Shown here piece by piece: positions 46,869-57,649 of a stretch of 64,000 bases of DNA (position 1 is the first letter of the stretch; each line of letters opens with the position of its first letter). The DNA is from Clitoria ternatea (Eukaryota > Streptophyta > Magnoliopsida > Fabales > Fabaceae). The position numbers and the translations under genes are program-made. The DNA lies in assembly GCA_037962975.1 (NCBI GenBank), contig CM075670.1, forward strand, positions 82,525,501 to 82,589,500. Reading direction: 5' to 3'. The notes under the pieces were generated by a model, which was not told the origin of the DNA, searched no databases, and saw only the letters and a list, made by a program, of their open reading frames with translations.

Positions 46869-47714
46869 TTATTCATCAGGAGCATCAAACAAGTCCAAGT
46901 CACTTGCTTGTTGTATTGGTTGACCTGTCAAGTAGTGCTTTACTCTCTGTCCATTTACCTTAAATGTACCAGATTTCTCACTCCATAACTCGACAGCTCC
47001 AAAGGGAAAGACCTTTGTTACCTTGAATGGTCCTGACCATCGGGATCTCAGTTTACCTGGAAAAAGCTTCAATCTGGAATTAAACAGTAAAACCATATCA
47101 CCTGGATTGAATGTTCTCCGTAGGATGTGACGATCATGCCATTGTTTAGTTTTTTCTTTATAAATTCTGGCATTTTCGTATGCATCTAAACGGAGCTCTT
47201 CAAGCTCATTTAATTCCAACAACCTACGTTCACCTGCAGCTTTATGATCAAAGTTAAGAGTTTTAACAGCCCAGAAAGACTTATATTCCAGCTCAACAGG
47301 TAAATGGCAAGGCTTCCCATAAACTAGCTTAAACGGTGTGGTTCCAATGGGAGTTTTGTATGCGGTTCTATAAGCCCATAAAGAATCATCTAACTTAATA
47401 GACCAATCTTTACGTGACGTATTAACCACTTTTTGAAGAATGTTTTTAATTTCCCGATTGGATACCTCAACTTGTCCACTAGTTTGTGGGTGATAAGGTG
47501 TAGCAACCTTATGCCTAACTCCATATTTCTTTAGAAGGGTCTGAAAAGTTTTCTCAATAAAATGAGACCCTCCATCACTTATAACACATTTTGGGACCCC
47601 AAACCTTGGAAATATTATTTTCTTGAAAAGTTTAATAACAGTCTTAGCATCAGAATGGGGTGAAGCAATGGCTTCCACCCATTTTGACACATAGTCAACT
47701 GCTACTAATATGAA
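46869..47714 (-). CDS. Element B2: integrase remainder after the internal stop
   Basis: It is in phase with the preceding frame. It begins FILVAVDYVSKWVEAIASPH and has CVISDGGSHFIEKTFQTLLK (second catalytic Asp), HPQTSGQVEVSNREIKNILQ (catalytic Glu present), GTTPFKLVYGKPCHLPVELE, and the tail NPGDMVLLFNSRLKLFPGKL with GPFKVTKVFPFGAVELW. The stop is at 46869. No chromodomain follows, consistent with the Athila branch. Only the upstream TAG separates this from an intact polyprotein. Confidence 0.94.
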   Translation of the reverse strand, partial: FILVAVDYVSKWVEAIASPHSDAKTVIKLFKKIIFPRFGVPKCVISDGGSHFIEKTFQTLLKKYGVRHKVATPYHPQTSGQVEVSNREIKNILQKVVNTSRKDWSIKLDDSLWAYRTAYKTPIGTTPFKLVYGKPCHLPVELEYKSFWAVKTLNFDHKAAGERRLLELNELEELRLDAYENARIYKEKTKQWHDRHILRRTFNPGDMVLLFNSRLKLFPGKLRSRWSGPFKVTKVFPFGAVELWSEKSGTFKVNGQRVKHYLTGQPIQQASDLDLFDAPDE

Positions 47715-50700
47715 CTAATTTCCAAAAGAGGAAGGAAAAGGTCCCATAAAATCAATACCCCTTACATCAAACAATTCAACTTCTAAAATGGTATTCAATG
47801 GCATTTCATGTCTCTTACCAATGTTACCTGTTCTTTGGCACGCATCACAAGTTAGAACATACTTACGTACATCCTTAAAAATATGTGGCCAATAAAACCC
47901 AGCTTGTAATATTTTAGCTGCTGTCTTGGAGGTGCTCATGTGCCCTCCACAGGAAAGAGAATGACAATGGTTCAAAATATCATGGACCTCATCTTGTGAA
48001 ACGCACCTTCGAATCAAACCATCAGCACATTGCTTGAATAGGAGGGGTTCATCCCAATAATAATGTTTGACATCTGCATAAAACTTTTTCCTTTGCTGAA
48101 AGCTAAGGTCAGGAGGTAAAATACCACATGCAAGAAAATTTACAAAATCAGCATACCAAGGAACACGTTGGATACTAAGATTCAAGAGTTGTTCATCCGG
48201 AAAAGATTCATTGATAGGAATATTATCTATTTCTTCTTTTTCGGATGTCAATCTAGACAAGTGGTCAGCGACCGGATTCTCAGTACCCTTCTTGTCCTTA
48301 ATTTCTAAGTCAAATTCTTGCAATATTAGAATCCACCTAATCAGCCTAGGTTTTGCTTCCTTTTTATTCAATAGATACTTAATGGCAGAGTGATCAGTGT
48401 AAACAATAACATGTGAACCCACCAAATAAGATCTAAATTTATCAAAAGCAAAGACAATGGCTAACAGTTCCTTCTCAGTTGTGGCATAATTTATTTGAGC
48501 ATCATCCAGCGTCCGGCTGGCATAATGAATTACATGAAGCTTCTTGTCCTTCCGTTGCCCAAGAACAGCCCCCACTGCGTAATCACTCGCATCACACATC
48601 AATTCGAATGGGAGTTCCCAATCAGGGGGTTGTACGATGGGGGCAGAGATTAGAGCTTGCTTAATCCTGCAAAAAGCTTCCATACAAGATGAATCAAAAT
48701 TGAAAGGCACATCCTTACCTAGAAGAGTTGTAAGAGGCTTTGTGATTTTGGAGAAATCTTTAATGAACCGACGGTAAAACCCTGCATGTCTAAGAAAACT
48801 CCGAATACCTTTCACATTTGTTGGTGGGGGCAATTTTTCAATTACTTCCACCTTAGCCTTATCAACTTCTATACCTTTCTCAGACACCAAATGTCCAAGA
48901 ACTATTCCTTCTCTTACCATAAAATGGCATTTTTCCCAGTTCAAGACCAGATTGGTCTCTTCACAACGCTGCAAGACTTGGCACAAATTTGTTAAGCAGT
49001 TATCAAAATCCAAACCATACACTGAAAAATCATCCATAAAGACTTCCATCACATTTTCAATAAGGTCAGAAAAAATTGCTTGCATACACCTTTGAAAAGT
49101 CGCAGGTGCATTACACAGACCAAAAGGCATGCGCCTATAAGCATAAGTCCCATAAGGGCAAGTGAAGGTAGTCTTTTCTTGATCAGATGGATGAATGGGA
49201 ATTTGATGAAAACCTGAATACCCATCCAAATAACAGAAATAAGAGTGTTTTGCAAGTCTTTCAAGCATCTGATCAATAAAAGGGAGAGGAAAATGATCTT
49301 TTTTCGTGGCGCTATTTAACTTCCTGTAATCAATGCACATGCGCCAACCAGAGACAATCCTAGTAGGAATCAAGTTATGTTTATCATTTTCAATCACAGT
49401 TATTCCCCCTTTTTTAGGTACCACATGGACAGGACTTACCCATTTACTACTATCAACAGGATATATCACTCCAGCATCAAGCAATTTCAAAATTTCTTTT
49501 TTAACCACTTCTTGCATTTTTGGATTTAATCTCCTAAGTGGTTCTACTGTGGGCCTACTTTCATCTTCTACAGTAATCCTGTGCATACAAAGAGAAGGGC
49601 TAATTCCTTTGATATCATCCATTGTATAACCTATTACCTTTCTATACAACCTAAGTTGTTTCAAAAGCTTTTCAGTTTCACATGGATTCAATTCAGCATT
49701 AACAATCACAGGATATGTGGAATTAGGACCAAGAAACTCATACCTTAATGAAGCTGGTAAAGGTTTTAATTCCACATTGGGGCTTACCACTTTGTTACCC
49801 ATGATCTCAGTATCATGTTCTAGTGGAGCCTCAGAGCAATCAGATGTTCCTGCAGGCTCAATCATGAAAACAGTTTCAAGTGGGTCATTAGGAAGGGTTT
49901 CTTCCTTTACCACTTGTTCAACAGAATCCACACTACAGCAAACATCATTATTAAAAGGTTTTTCTAAAGCATTTTTCAAGTTAAAATCAACCTTTTGGTC
50001 TCCAACAGTCAGAGACAACTTACCATTCTTGACGTCGATCACAGCACCTGCAGTTGCTAAAAATGGTCGTCCTAAAATAATAGGAATCAAAGAATCTTCG
50101 TCCATTTCTAGCACAACAAAGTCAGCAGGTATAAAAAATTTTCCTACTTTAATAGGAACATCCTCTAAAATTCCTACTGGATATTTGACAGATCTATCAG
50201 CCAGCTGTAAAGACATCCTAGTAGGTTTTAGCTCACCCAGTCCTAACTTTTCAGCAACAGATAATGGCATTAAACTTACACTCGCTCCTAAATCACATAA
50301 TGCTTTATCTATATTCATGTCACCAATCATACAAGGAATAGAGAAACTACCTGGATCTTGGAGCTTAGGTGGAAGTTTCCTTTGAATTAAAGCACTGCAC
50401 TCCTCAGTAAGTGCCACTGTACCATCTTCCTCCAGTCTTCTTTTGTTGGACAAAATGTCCTTCAGGAACTTCGCATATGTAGGCATTTGCTGCAAAGCAT
50501 CTGTGAAGGGAATATTGATATACAATTTCTTTAAAACATCAAGAAACTTACCAAATTGTTTGTCCAATTTTGCTTTAGCCAAGCGCTGAGGAAATGGAAT
50601 AGGAGGTTGATATGGCTTAACCTTCTCCTTCTTTTCTTGTGGTTTCTCTTCTTCAATCACTGGATGAGATGAAGATTCATCCACTTTCTTCTCCTCCTTT

Positions 50701-52085
50701 GTAGTCTTGCCAACGGGCCCATCATATTGAGTACCACTCCTAAGAGTGATAGCCATGGTATGGTTGGACGGTCCAGCTTCAGGTTTTCCAGGAAATGTAC
50801 CTGGTGCTCTTTGAGAGTAGGAGGCTTGTTGGGCGATTTGATTCTCTAATATTTTGTTATGGGTGGCAAGAGAATCCACCTTTGAAGCTAAGTTCTTTAT
50901 TGCATCAGAGAATTCATCATTTTGTTTAAGTTGAGTAGCTACAAATGTCTCCATCAAGGACTCTAGCTTTGATTTTTGTGGAATATAGGGTCCTTGTTGG
51001 GGTTTGTAGTTACTCTGATTACCTTGGAATGGCCTGTTTTGGAAGCCAGGTGGACCTTGTGGAGGTCTGTAGTTACTCTGATAATTTCCACCATAGTTTC
51101 CAATAGCATCTACTTGATGCATTTCAGGTTCTTGATTAAGGGTCATTGCTAAATGGCAATTCGTAGCTCCATGTCCTGAAACACCACAAACTTCGCAAAC
51201 AACCTTAGCAGCACCTGTTGACCCTATCTTATCAAGTTTTAATGTTAATGCTTCAACTTGGGCAGAAAGTAGGGAAAGAGCATCAACAGAGTACTTACCT
51301 GGTGTTTTAGCAGGTAATCCTCTCTCAGAATTCCATTGGTGGGTGTTTTGGGCTATCTCCTCAATCAGGTTCTGGGCTTCATCCACATTTTTGCTCATGA
51401 AGGCTCCTCCAGCTGCAGCATCCAAAGAAATCTTTTGCGTGGAAGTTAGTCCATTATAGAAAATATGGACTGTCAACCACCTCTCTATCCCATGGTGAGG
51501 ACATTCTCTCAGCATTTCCTTGTATCTCTCCCAGGCTTCATACAAGGATTCATCATCTTTTTGTGCAAAATTAATTATTTGTTTTCTTAACAGATCAGTC
51601 TTATTTCTTGGGTACCATTTATTGATGAAAGCACTGGATAGTTGTTCCCAAGTTGTGATGGATCCTTTAGGAAGAGAGTATAACCACGCCTTCGCTTTAT
51701 CTCTTAAGGAGAAAGGGAAGAGTCTCAAGCGAATGGCATCATTGGTGGCTCCATTCATTTTCAAGGTGTCACAGTATTCAAGAAAGATTTGAAGATGAAG
51801 ATTTGGATCTTCGGAGGGTAATCCTCCGAATTGGTTCTGCTGTACCATAGAGAGTAGTGAAGGCTTCAATTCAAAATTGTTAGCCTCCACTGTGGGTCTA
51901 AGGATGCTAGATCCTCTTCCGTTTGTACTTGGAGCAGCAAAATCTCTTAAGGCTCTGTTTTGGTCTGCCATTTGTTTTTCTTTTTCTTGTTTTTGTTGTT
52001 TTTGTTGTTTTCTTAAAGCTCTAAGGGTACGTTCTATCTCAGGGTCAAATCCTAAGTTTAGATCGACACTACGGCTTCGTCGCAT
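47715..52085 (-). CDS. Element B2: gag-pol polyprotein up to integrase core
   Basis: 1456 residues from MRRSRSVDLNLGFDPEIERT at 52085. gag spans about 40-460, with a knuckle CEVCGVSGHGATNC at 297-310. Protease is near 580-690, with CDLGASVSLMPLS (active site 598-602) and ILGRPFL. RT is about 860-1090, with WVSPVHVVPKKGG, CIDYRKLN, YSGFHQIP, RMPFGLCNAPATF and FMDD at 1016-1019. RNase H is about 1150-1280, with Asp 1165, Glu 1206, Asp 1231 and Asp 1273. The integrase zinc finger is about 1373-1417, and the first catalytic Asp is 1445 (GIDFMGPF). The frame ends at TAG 47715-47717, where B1 has a Gln codon, and stays open in the same phase downstream. Gag and Pol share one frame, as in many plant Ty3/gypsy elements. 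Confidence 0.95.
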   Translation of the reverse strand: MRRSRSVDLNLGFDPEIERTLRALRKQQKQQKQEKEKQMADQNRALRDFAAPSTNGRGSSILRPTVEANNFELKPSLLSMVQQNQFGGLPSEDPNLHLQIFLEYCDTLKMNGATNDAIRLRLFPFSLRDKAKAWLYSLPKGSITTWEQLSSAFINKWYPRNKTDLLRKQIINFAQKDDESLYEAWERYKEMLRECPHHGIERWLTVHIFYNGLTSTQKISLDAAAGGAFMSKNVDEAQNLIEEIAQNTHQWNSERGLPAKTPGKYSVDALSLLSAQVEALTLKLDKIGSTGAAKVVCEVCGVSGHGATNCHLAMTLNQEPEMHQVDAIGNYGGNYQSNYRPPQGPPGFQNRPFQGNQSNYKPQQGPYIPQKSKLESLMETFVATQLKQNDEFSDAIKNLASKVDSLATHNKILENQIAQQASYSQRAPGTFPGKPEAGPSNHTMAITLRSGTQYDGPVGKTTKEEKKVDESSSHPVIEEEKPQEKKEKVKPYQPPIPFPQRLAKAKLDKQFGKFLDVLKKLYINIPFTDALQQMPTYAKFLKDILSNKRRLEEDGTVALTEECSALIQRKLPPKLQDPGSFSIPCMIGDMNIDKALCDLGASVSLMPLSVAEKLGLGELKPTRMSLQLADRSVKYPVGILEDVPIKVGKFFIPADFVVLEMDEDSLIPIILGRPFLATAGAVIDVKNGKLSLTVGDQKVDFNLKNALEKPFNNDVCCSVDSVEQVVKEETLPNDPLETVFMIEPAGTSDCSEAPLEHDTEIMGNKVVSPNVELKPLPASLRYEFLGPNSTYPVIVNAELNPCETEKLLKQLRLYRKVIGYTMDDIKGISPSLCMHRITVEDESRPTVEPLRRLNPKMQEVVKKEILKLLDAGVIYPVDSSKWVSPVHVVPKKGGITVIENDKHNLIPTRIVSGWRMCIDYRKLNSATKKDHFPLPFIDQMLERLAKHSYFCYLDGYSGFHQIPIHPSDQEKTTFTCPYGTYAYRRMPFGLCNAPATFQRCMQAIFSDLIENVMEVFMDDFSVYGLDFDNCLTNLCQVLQRCEETNLVLNWEKCHFMVREGIVLGHLVSEKGIEVDKAKVEVIEKLPPPTNVKGIRSFLRHAGFYRRFIKDFSKITKPLTTLLGKDVPFNFDSSCMEAFCRIKQALISAPIVQPPDWELPFELMCDASDYAVGAVLGQRKDKKLHVIHYASRTLDDAQINYATTEKELLAIVFAFDKFRSYLVGSHVIVYTDHSAIKYLLNKKEAKPRLIRWILILQEFDLEIKDKKGTENPVADHLSRLTSEKEEIDNIPINESFPDEQLLNLSIQRVPWYADFVNFLACGILPPDLSFQQRKKFYADVKHYYWDEPLLFKQCADGLIRRCVSQDEVHDILNHCHSLSCGGHMSTSKTAAKILQAGFYWPHIFKDVRKYVLTCDACQRTGNIGKRHEMPLNTILEVELFDVRGIDFMGPFPSSFGN

Positions 52086-52606
52086 AAAAAGAAAATAAAT
52101 GACAAATAAAACAAATAATCACAAAAAAAAAATAAAATAAAAAATAAAACAGCAACAGATACGCAAAATAATAAACAAAATACAAGATTACAAACAGAAT
52201 AAAATAAACAATAAAAATCAGAAAAATATAAAAATACAGAAAAAGAAATAAATGAAACAAATAACATAAAAGAAAAAGAAAACAATAATAAACAAATACA
52301 AAGAACAGAACAATATCAAGAAAAATATCACACTAAATATACAACAGTAAAGTAAAATAGAATAACAAAATTTTAAGAACAAAATAAAATAACAGAACAA
52401 TTAATTAGAAATTCAAAAATAGTAACAGTAAAAGAAAAAGGAACAGAATACAAAATACAAAATAACCAAATAAAATAAACACTAAAAACAAACAAATATA
52501 CAAAAAGAAATAAATCAAACAAATAAAACAAAATAAAAATAAAAAGAAATATTAACAAGTATGATCTAATCGAATTTCAATACTGCCGATATTTGAGGGA
52601 CAACAG
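52086..52606 (-). other. Element B2: leader between primer site and gag
   Basis: About 520 bases, extremely A-rich on plus (U-rich in the transcript). The minus-strand frames here are runs of Phe/Leu/Ile/Tyr with no real protein character. B1 has a much shorter version (about 37839-38013). Confidence 0.75.
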
Positions 52607-52624
52607 TCCCCGGCAACGGCGCCA
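52607..52624 (-). promoter_or_regulatory. Element B2: tRNA-Asp primer-binding site
   Basis: The minus strand TGGCGCCGTTGCCGGGGA is complementary to the 3' end of plant tRNA-Asp including CCA. It is the usual primer of Athila-type elements. Confidence 0.9.
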
Positions 52625-52630
52625 AAAACT

Positions 52631-55027
52631 TGACAGGACCCGCAAGCGCACGGGTTATGTCGCGTAATATAAAAGATTATCGTTCTCCACAGGGACTGTG
52701 TTCAAAGTACCGGCATATTAAAATTTAATTATCCACACAATTGATTTTCAATTTTTGGTATTTGTGAAAAATAAAAATTAACAGTAAAATTTTTTTTTTA
52801 CCTTACAGTAAAAATAAAAATTTACCGTGGGTGAAAAACAGAGTAGAGAGTATCTTGGGATTCCGGGGGTTTAAGATATTATTCTACGTTGACAATTTCA
52901 ACTTTTTATAAACAAAAATCAAATTAAGTTTTCCAAGGCGAATTTTCCAAAAGCCAATTAATATTTTCCTCTCGGATTCCTATTAATGTACCTAACTTAC
53001 AGAAAGCGCTGCTTAATCCTAAGAAAGGCCCATTATCGTTTTATGAAAATCCCGTTTTTACTTCCTCAAAAGAATTTTGATTACTTTCACGGTTTTACCG
53101 AGGTCACAAAAAGCATCTCAAAAATCTTAGGTTTAGTTCAAAGCTTTCCGGTAAAAATAAATCTCTCGATTCTATTTGTTACCTAAACTTACTAATATAC
53201 CCGTAAGTACATAGTTTTACCATTTAGGCTCTTGTTAGGAATCACTAAAAGCATTAAGTAAAATTTGAACTAAATGGAAAACAGAAATTTATTTACTTTA
53301 AGTCAAAATAACATCAACGTAAAATATTATCGTACCCCCGTTTTCCCAAGATAAAAATTTAGTTACACATGATACGGTATAAATTCATACATATAATGAA
53401 AAGGAAATACAACATACAATTCATGGTAAATAAAACTTACGGGTTTCTCCAAAAGCCCAGTAAATTTTCCACCGTAAATCTTTGTTCCGGATCCCTCCAC
53501 CGTATACAAATTTAACCGCTCAATTTCACTGTCCTCTCAATTCTTATTTCACAAAATAAAAATACAATACAAAGAAATAAAATTCCACACTACACGCACA
53601 CTGTTTTTCTTTTGTTTAATTTTCTGACTCACTCTCTGCACAAAATTCTCTCTGCTACTGTCCTAATTCTCACTGCAAAAACTGACTCCTCTCTGCATTT
53701 TCTGTCCCATATTTATACTGGTTTTAGCTGATTTTTATTTTTATTTTCTTTCAATCTGTCCAGCCTATTCTTCCACCTTGTCCCCTCACTTTTCCTTGGC
53801 AATATGGAGCAAGAAATGGAGACCCATTCACGTTAAATGCTGTCTTCATTTACCTTCATTATTCTGCTGTTCAGTGTCCCATTTATTGTTGTCTTCTTGC
53901 TGTTTGTTTCATGCTGTTGCTGTTCAAAAATTCCTTGCTGTTTGCTGTCAGATTTCACTTGCTGTTTTTGTTGTTTTACTGTCCAAAATTCTAGCTGCCC
54001 AAAACGTTAAATGCTGTCTGTTTGCTAAATTTCCATTGCCAATCAGCCATCATTTTTACGTTAATGTTGCTGTCCAAATAATGTTGAATGCTGTCCCATT
54101 TCCAGCTGCTTTTCACGTTAAATGCTTCTTGTAGTTTTAGGTGAATGAATGCTTAATTATTTAAGAAATAATTCAGCATGTGGGCCTTGTAATCAAAAAG
54201 AATTTAGCACTTTGCCAATTTCCTTCAGCTTTCACGTTAAAAGCTTGTAGAAAGTGGAAACTTCAGCATAAAAAAAAAATTGGCACAATGGACAAAGAAA
54301 CAAGTGACCATGTGGACTAATGGACAAAGGCTTGAGTTGTTGTTGTTGACCGTGTGGTGCTTTTGAATAATGGACAAAGGAATCTTGCTTTGTAGAGAGC
54401 TTCCAACGTAAATACAAAGTTGGAAATGGGAGATTGCTTTTGGTTCATTAAAACAATGCATCATGGGACCCCTTTGGCATAGCATTTTCACGTGAATTAG
54501 CTCTAGGAAAGTGGAAATCTTTGCATTCAAAATATTCAAGCATATGGGACAAGAGACAATGGTGGAAGAATTGAATAAATTTGGCAAATGGATCTCTTCT
54601 AAAATATATTTCAACGTGAACAAGAAAAGAAGGAGGAAATGGATTAATTGAATTAACCTTGCATTTAGAGAAATAAACAATTTGAATTAATTTAAATGGA
54701 ATATTAAAATAAAATTATTTTAATAGAAATGGAATTTAAGTTCTTTGACAATTTTGAAGTACTAAATATTTAGTACTAAATTATTCCAATTCTAAAAAAA
54801 TATTTTATTTTATTTTATTCCATTTTAAATTAATTCAAACAAAACACAACACTTGAGCAGAAGCAGTGAAATGATTACAGAAATCATGAAATTTGGGAAA
54901 ATATGATACTTGGTCAATGATAGTGAATTTAAAGTGGAAATCATGAAAATCGGAGGAAATAATACAGTAACAACAGAAAATGTAAACAATTTAAACAGTG
55001 AAAAATAGTGTTCTAAAACACTTATCA
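52631..55027 (-). repeat. Element B2: 5' LTR (right copy)
   Basis: This is the promoter-bearing LTR for the minus-strand coding region. A minus-strand TATAAATA box is at 53710-53717 (context CAGTATAAATATGGGACAG). The end TGACAGGACC lies six bases from the primer-binding site. Confidence 0.94.
53710..53717 (-). promoter_or_regulatory. Element B2 5' LTR: TATA box
   Basis: The minus strand has TATAAATA at the U3/R border, upstream of the conserved R/U5 portion. The same box is in the left LTR at 44205-44212. Confidence 0.65.
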
Positions 55028-57419
55028 CCTAACCATTGACCTGCTTCATACCTGTTAGAATCCGACCAACTTAATGCACTCACCAGCGTTCGCATCGCTA
55101 CTCTTACTTAGTGTTAAGGGCCGTTCCATTATCAAACTTGCACCTTTCTACTCCAATCATGTCATTTAGTATATATTTTAATATATCTACTCCAATCATA
55201 CAAGTTGGCGGCGGAAATGGTCAAAATACAGCTCACTTCTTATCTAAAACCTCTATTATTTCCATAATTAATGCACCTAACCTCCAGTCACGAAAAAGCT
55301 TGTCCCCCACTTGTCTTGTACATTATTAAATCGATACCACAACTCATTCCCAAGTCTGAATTCTTAGAACAACGAAAATTAGTAAAAGCCTCTCTTTCTC
55401 ATTTCCTTCTCTACGTACAAGTCACCTTTGATCCGAAGCTAGGATAGTAAGAAGAAAATGTTTTTCAACCAATCTAAGACCCTTCATCAAGGTAAGAGGG
55501 GATAGGGTTGTGAACAAATATGGAATGGGTAGAATTGTATGCTGTTCTAGGATTCCAGATTTATTTTCATAAATTGTTGCTTAATTTGGAAGCTGAAAAC
55601 GTGTTAATTTGATTCTGACTTCTTCATCAAAGTTGTAGATCTTTTTGTTATGTGAATTTGGAGACTTGAACCGACTGATTTGGATATGTATACCATGAGT
55701 TATAGCCAAAATACTACAGCATGTCTGTTTGGAATACGTATCTTCTATTTTGTGTATATATTAATATTCTGAGAATTATACATACATATTTAGACTTTGA
55801 TGTCTTCATAAAAGTTGTAGATATTTATGTTATGGATCTATAAAAAGTAGTTTCAAGTTAAAAGGATATTTTTAACTCTAGTTATGCCTAAAATACAGAA
55901 GTATGATCATGCTGAAAAACTGCTGATATGAATTACAAATTGTATTTTTAAAACTGGAAATTTTGTGATAAGAATTAGCGTTTAGTATCTTCATAAAAGT
56001 TTTAGATATTTGTGTTATGAGTAATTTAGAACTAGTCCCATGCCAAAATTATTTTGTAGCTCCAGAAACGTTGAAAATACCAACATATGTACATTTTGTT
56101 ACTTCCTTTGAGATGGTTTAGTATACTGGGAATATGTGATGTTTCTGTTTGGAATTTGAAATTATGGTCTGCATGAAAGTTATAGATTATTTTGTTATGG
56201 AACTACAAAAAGTATAATTACTTAAAAAGGATTTGATTTGCTCACGTTATAGTCATTTTACTAACGTATGTTGCTGTTGTAAAATTCTGAAATTTACAAA
56301 TAATGGTTATTATGGATGAAAATGATATTTTTCATATGAGTAATGATTTATTATTGAATTATTGAGGGATTATTGATTATTATGGATGTTATTGAGTGTA
56401 CTATACATGACATACAGTATGTTTATCTTTGACATGAATAATTATGAATGACTAAATTAATGTATACATGAATGCCTTGAGGTTTATTGAGATATGTTGT
56501 TGAAACAGTAAATCCATGATTCTAAAAATTATTATATGTGACGTGTCCTTTGAGGACTTGTGGTTTTCCAAGTGATTATGGAAATATTGATATCATGGTA
56601 TGTTAAATCGATAAAGAGAATTAAAGGAATTCATGCATCATAAGCATTTGGACGCACCATGGAATTTAGGGGTTCCATGATTGCCTACCCTGGTGCGGGG
56701 TTACTCTATGATGAGTTAAAGCCCTATTTTTACAGGAGCCATGAAGTGTAAGGATTCATGGTTGTGCTAATTCCTACTTGTGTACTTCGGTACTGTAGGA
56801 CCCATGAAGGTGTAGGGATTCATGGTTATGCTAATTCCTACTTGTGTACTTATTTTTGCAGGAGCCATGAAGGTGTAAGGATTCATGGTTATGTAAATTC
56901 CTATTGATGTCTCTATAAGACTTTTTACTATAGTATTCTCACCAAACCAAAATGGATCCAGCATGACATCATTTGACTAAGTTAAAGTTTTATTAAATAT
57001 AAATGAACTTGTTTGGCATATTCATCATATCATTATAGTTTGTTGATTGGGTTTGTGTAATTTTACTTATTTTTTATTTATTCTATATTCTGTCTCACTC
57101 TTACATTAATTTTTACAATGCATGCTACACAGAATGATGAGTGATGCAATTAATGAAGCTTTTTGATTTATTGCTTGGACTTTGGCTTCATTTAAATTTT
57201 AATGGGTTGTAATAATATTATGTACCACGTACTGTAATCTTCTCTATCGTTTCCGCTATATAAATGCTTTATGTTTTAATTGTTCATGACTAATATACAT
57301 GATAATATTCCAAATTTATCAACTTTTACGTGACCTCAGAATTTAAATCACGAATTTCAAAATGACTCTTTAAACGTGAAAAATTTATTTAGGAAAATTT
57401 CTAATTTCTGGACGTCACA
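55028..57419 (+). repeat. Element A: 3' LTR, second part
   Basis: It starts with the second cctaa copy and is collinear with about 14791-17188, including the three-copy 63-bp repeat at about 56735-56905. It ends GACGTCACA, followed by the ctgct duplication. Confidence 0.93.
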
Positions 57420-57649
57420 CTGCTTCCTATCTCTTCCTAAGGACCGAGGTTGTCACTAGGATTATGTTTATGTTTAATTATATGTTAGTAATTATATATT
57501 TGTAATTGGCTTTATTTTAATGAGCATGTTCATATTTTGGACTTTATTCACACATACCACTATTTATGGCCTTAATTAATACTCACCATACCCGAATTAA
57601 TATTCAAACCTTAAACAAGGCTACGTCATTAATAAATTTATGATCACCC
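57420..57649 (+). pseudogene. PMD gene end and spacer
   Basis: Starting with the second ctgct, the sequence continues the PMD frame interrupted at 13426: GIARPC just before the insertion, then about FLSLPKDRGC here. The rest to 57649 is AT-rich 3' flank without other signal. The next feature, a minus-strand transposase, begins at 57650. Confidence 0.5.

Larger units (their letters stand above)
43127..55027 (-). mobile_element. Element B2: young, nearly intact Athila-type retrotransposon
   Basis: The plus-strand ends are TGACAGGACCCG (43127) and CACTTATCA (55027), flanked by cctaa at 43122-43126 and 55028-55032. Total length is 11,901 bp. The LTRs 43127-45522 and 52631-55027 (2396 and 2397 bp) differ at only about ten positions that I could spot, which points to a recent insertion. 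It has a perfect tRNA-Asp primer site and one continuous gag-pol frame with a single TAG. It lies inside the 3' LTR of element A. Confidence 0.95.
13427..57419 (+). mobile_element. Element A: Tekay-type chromovirus (Ty3/gypsy), hosting nested insertions
   Basis: The ends are TGTAACACCCC (13427) and GACGTCACA (57419), flanked by the 5-bp duplication ctgct at 13422-13426 and 57420-57424. The 5' LTR is 13427-17188 (3762 bp). The 3' LTR, after removal of B2 and its duplication, is about 3757 bp. The internal part has a tRNA-Met type primer site, gag, protease, RT, RNase H, integrase and a C-terminal chromodomain, then AGGGTGGGAGAAT directly before the 3' LTR. This layout and the GGACGAAATTTTTATTAGGG run-up are typical of the Tekay/Del clade. 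Stops and frameshifts make it non-autonomous. B1 lies in integrase and B2 in the 3' LTR. Confidence 0.93.

Noticed and set aside
52058..52558. Minus-strand frames of Phe/Leu/Ile/Tyr that look like membrane proteins
   Set aside because: They come from the U-rich leader of B2; composition alone explains them. The same applies to 21863-22069 and 38929-39223.
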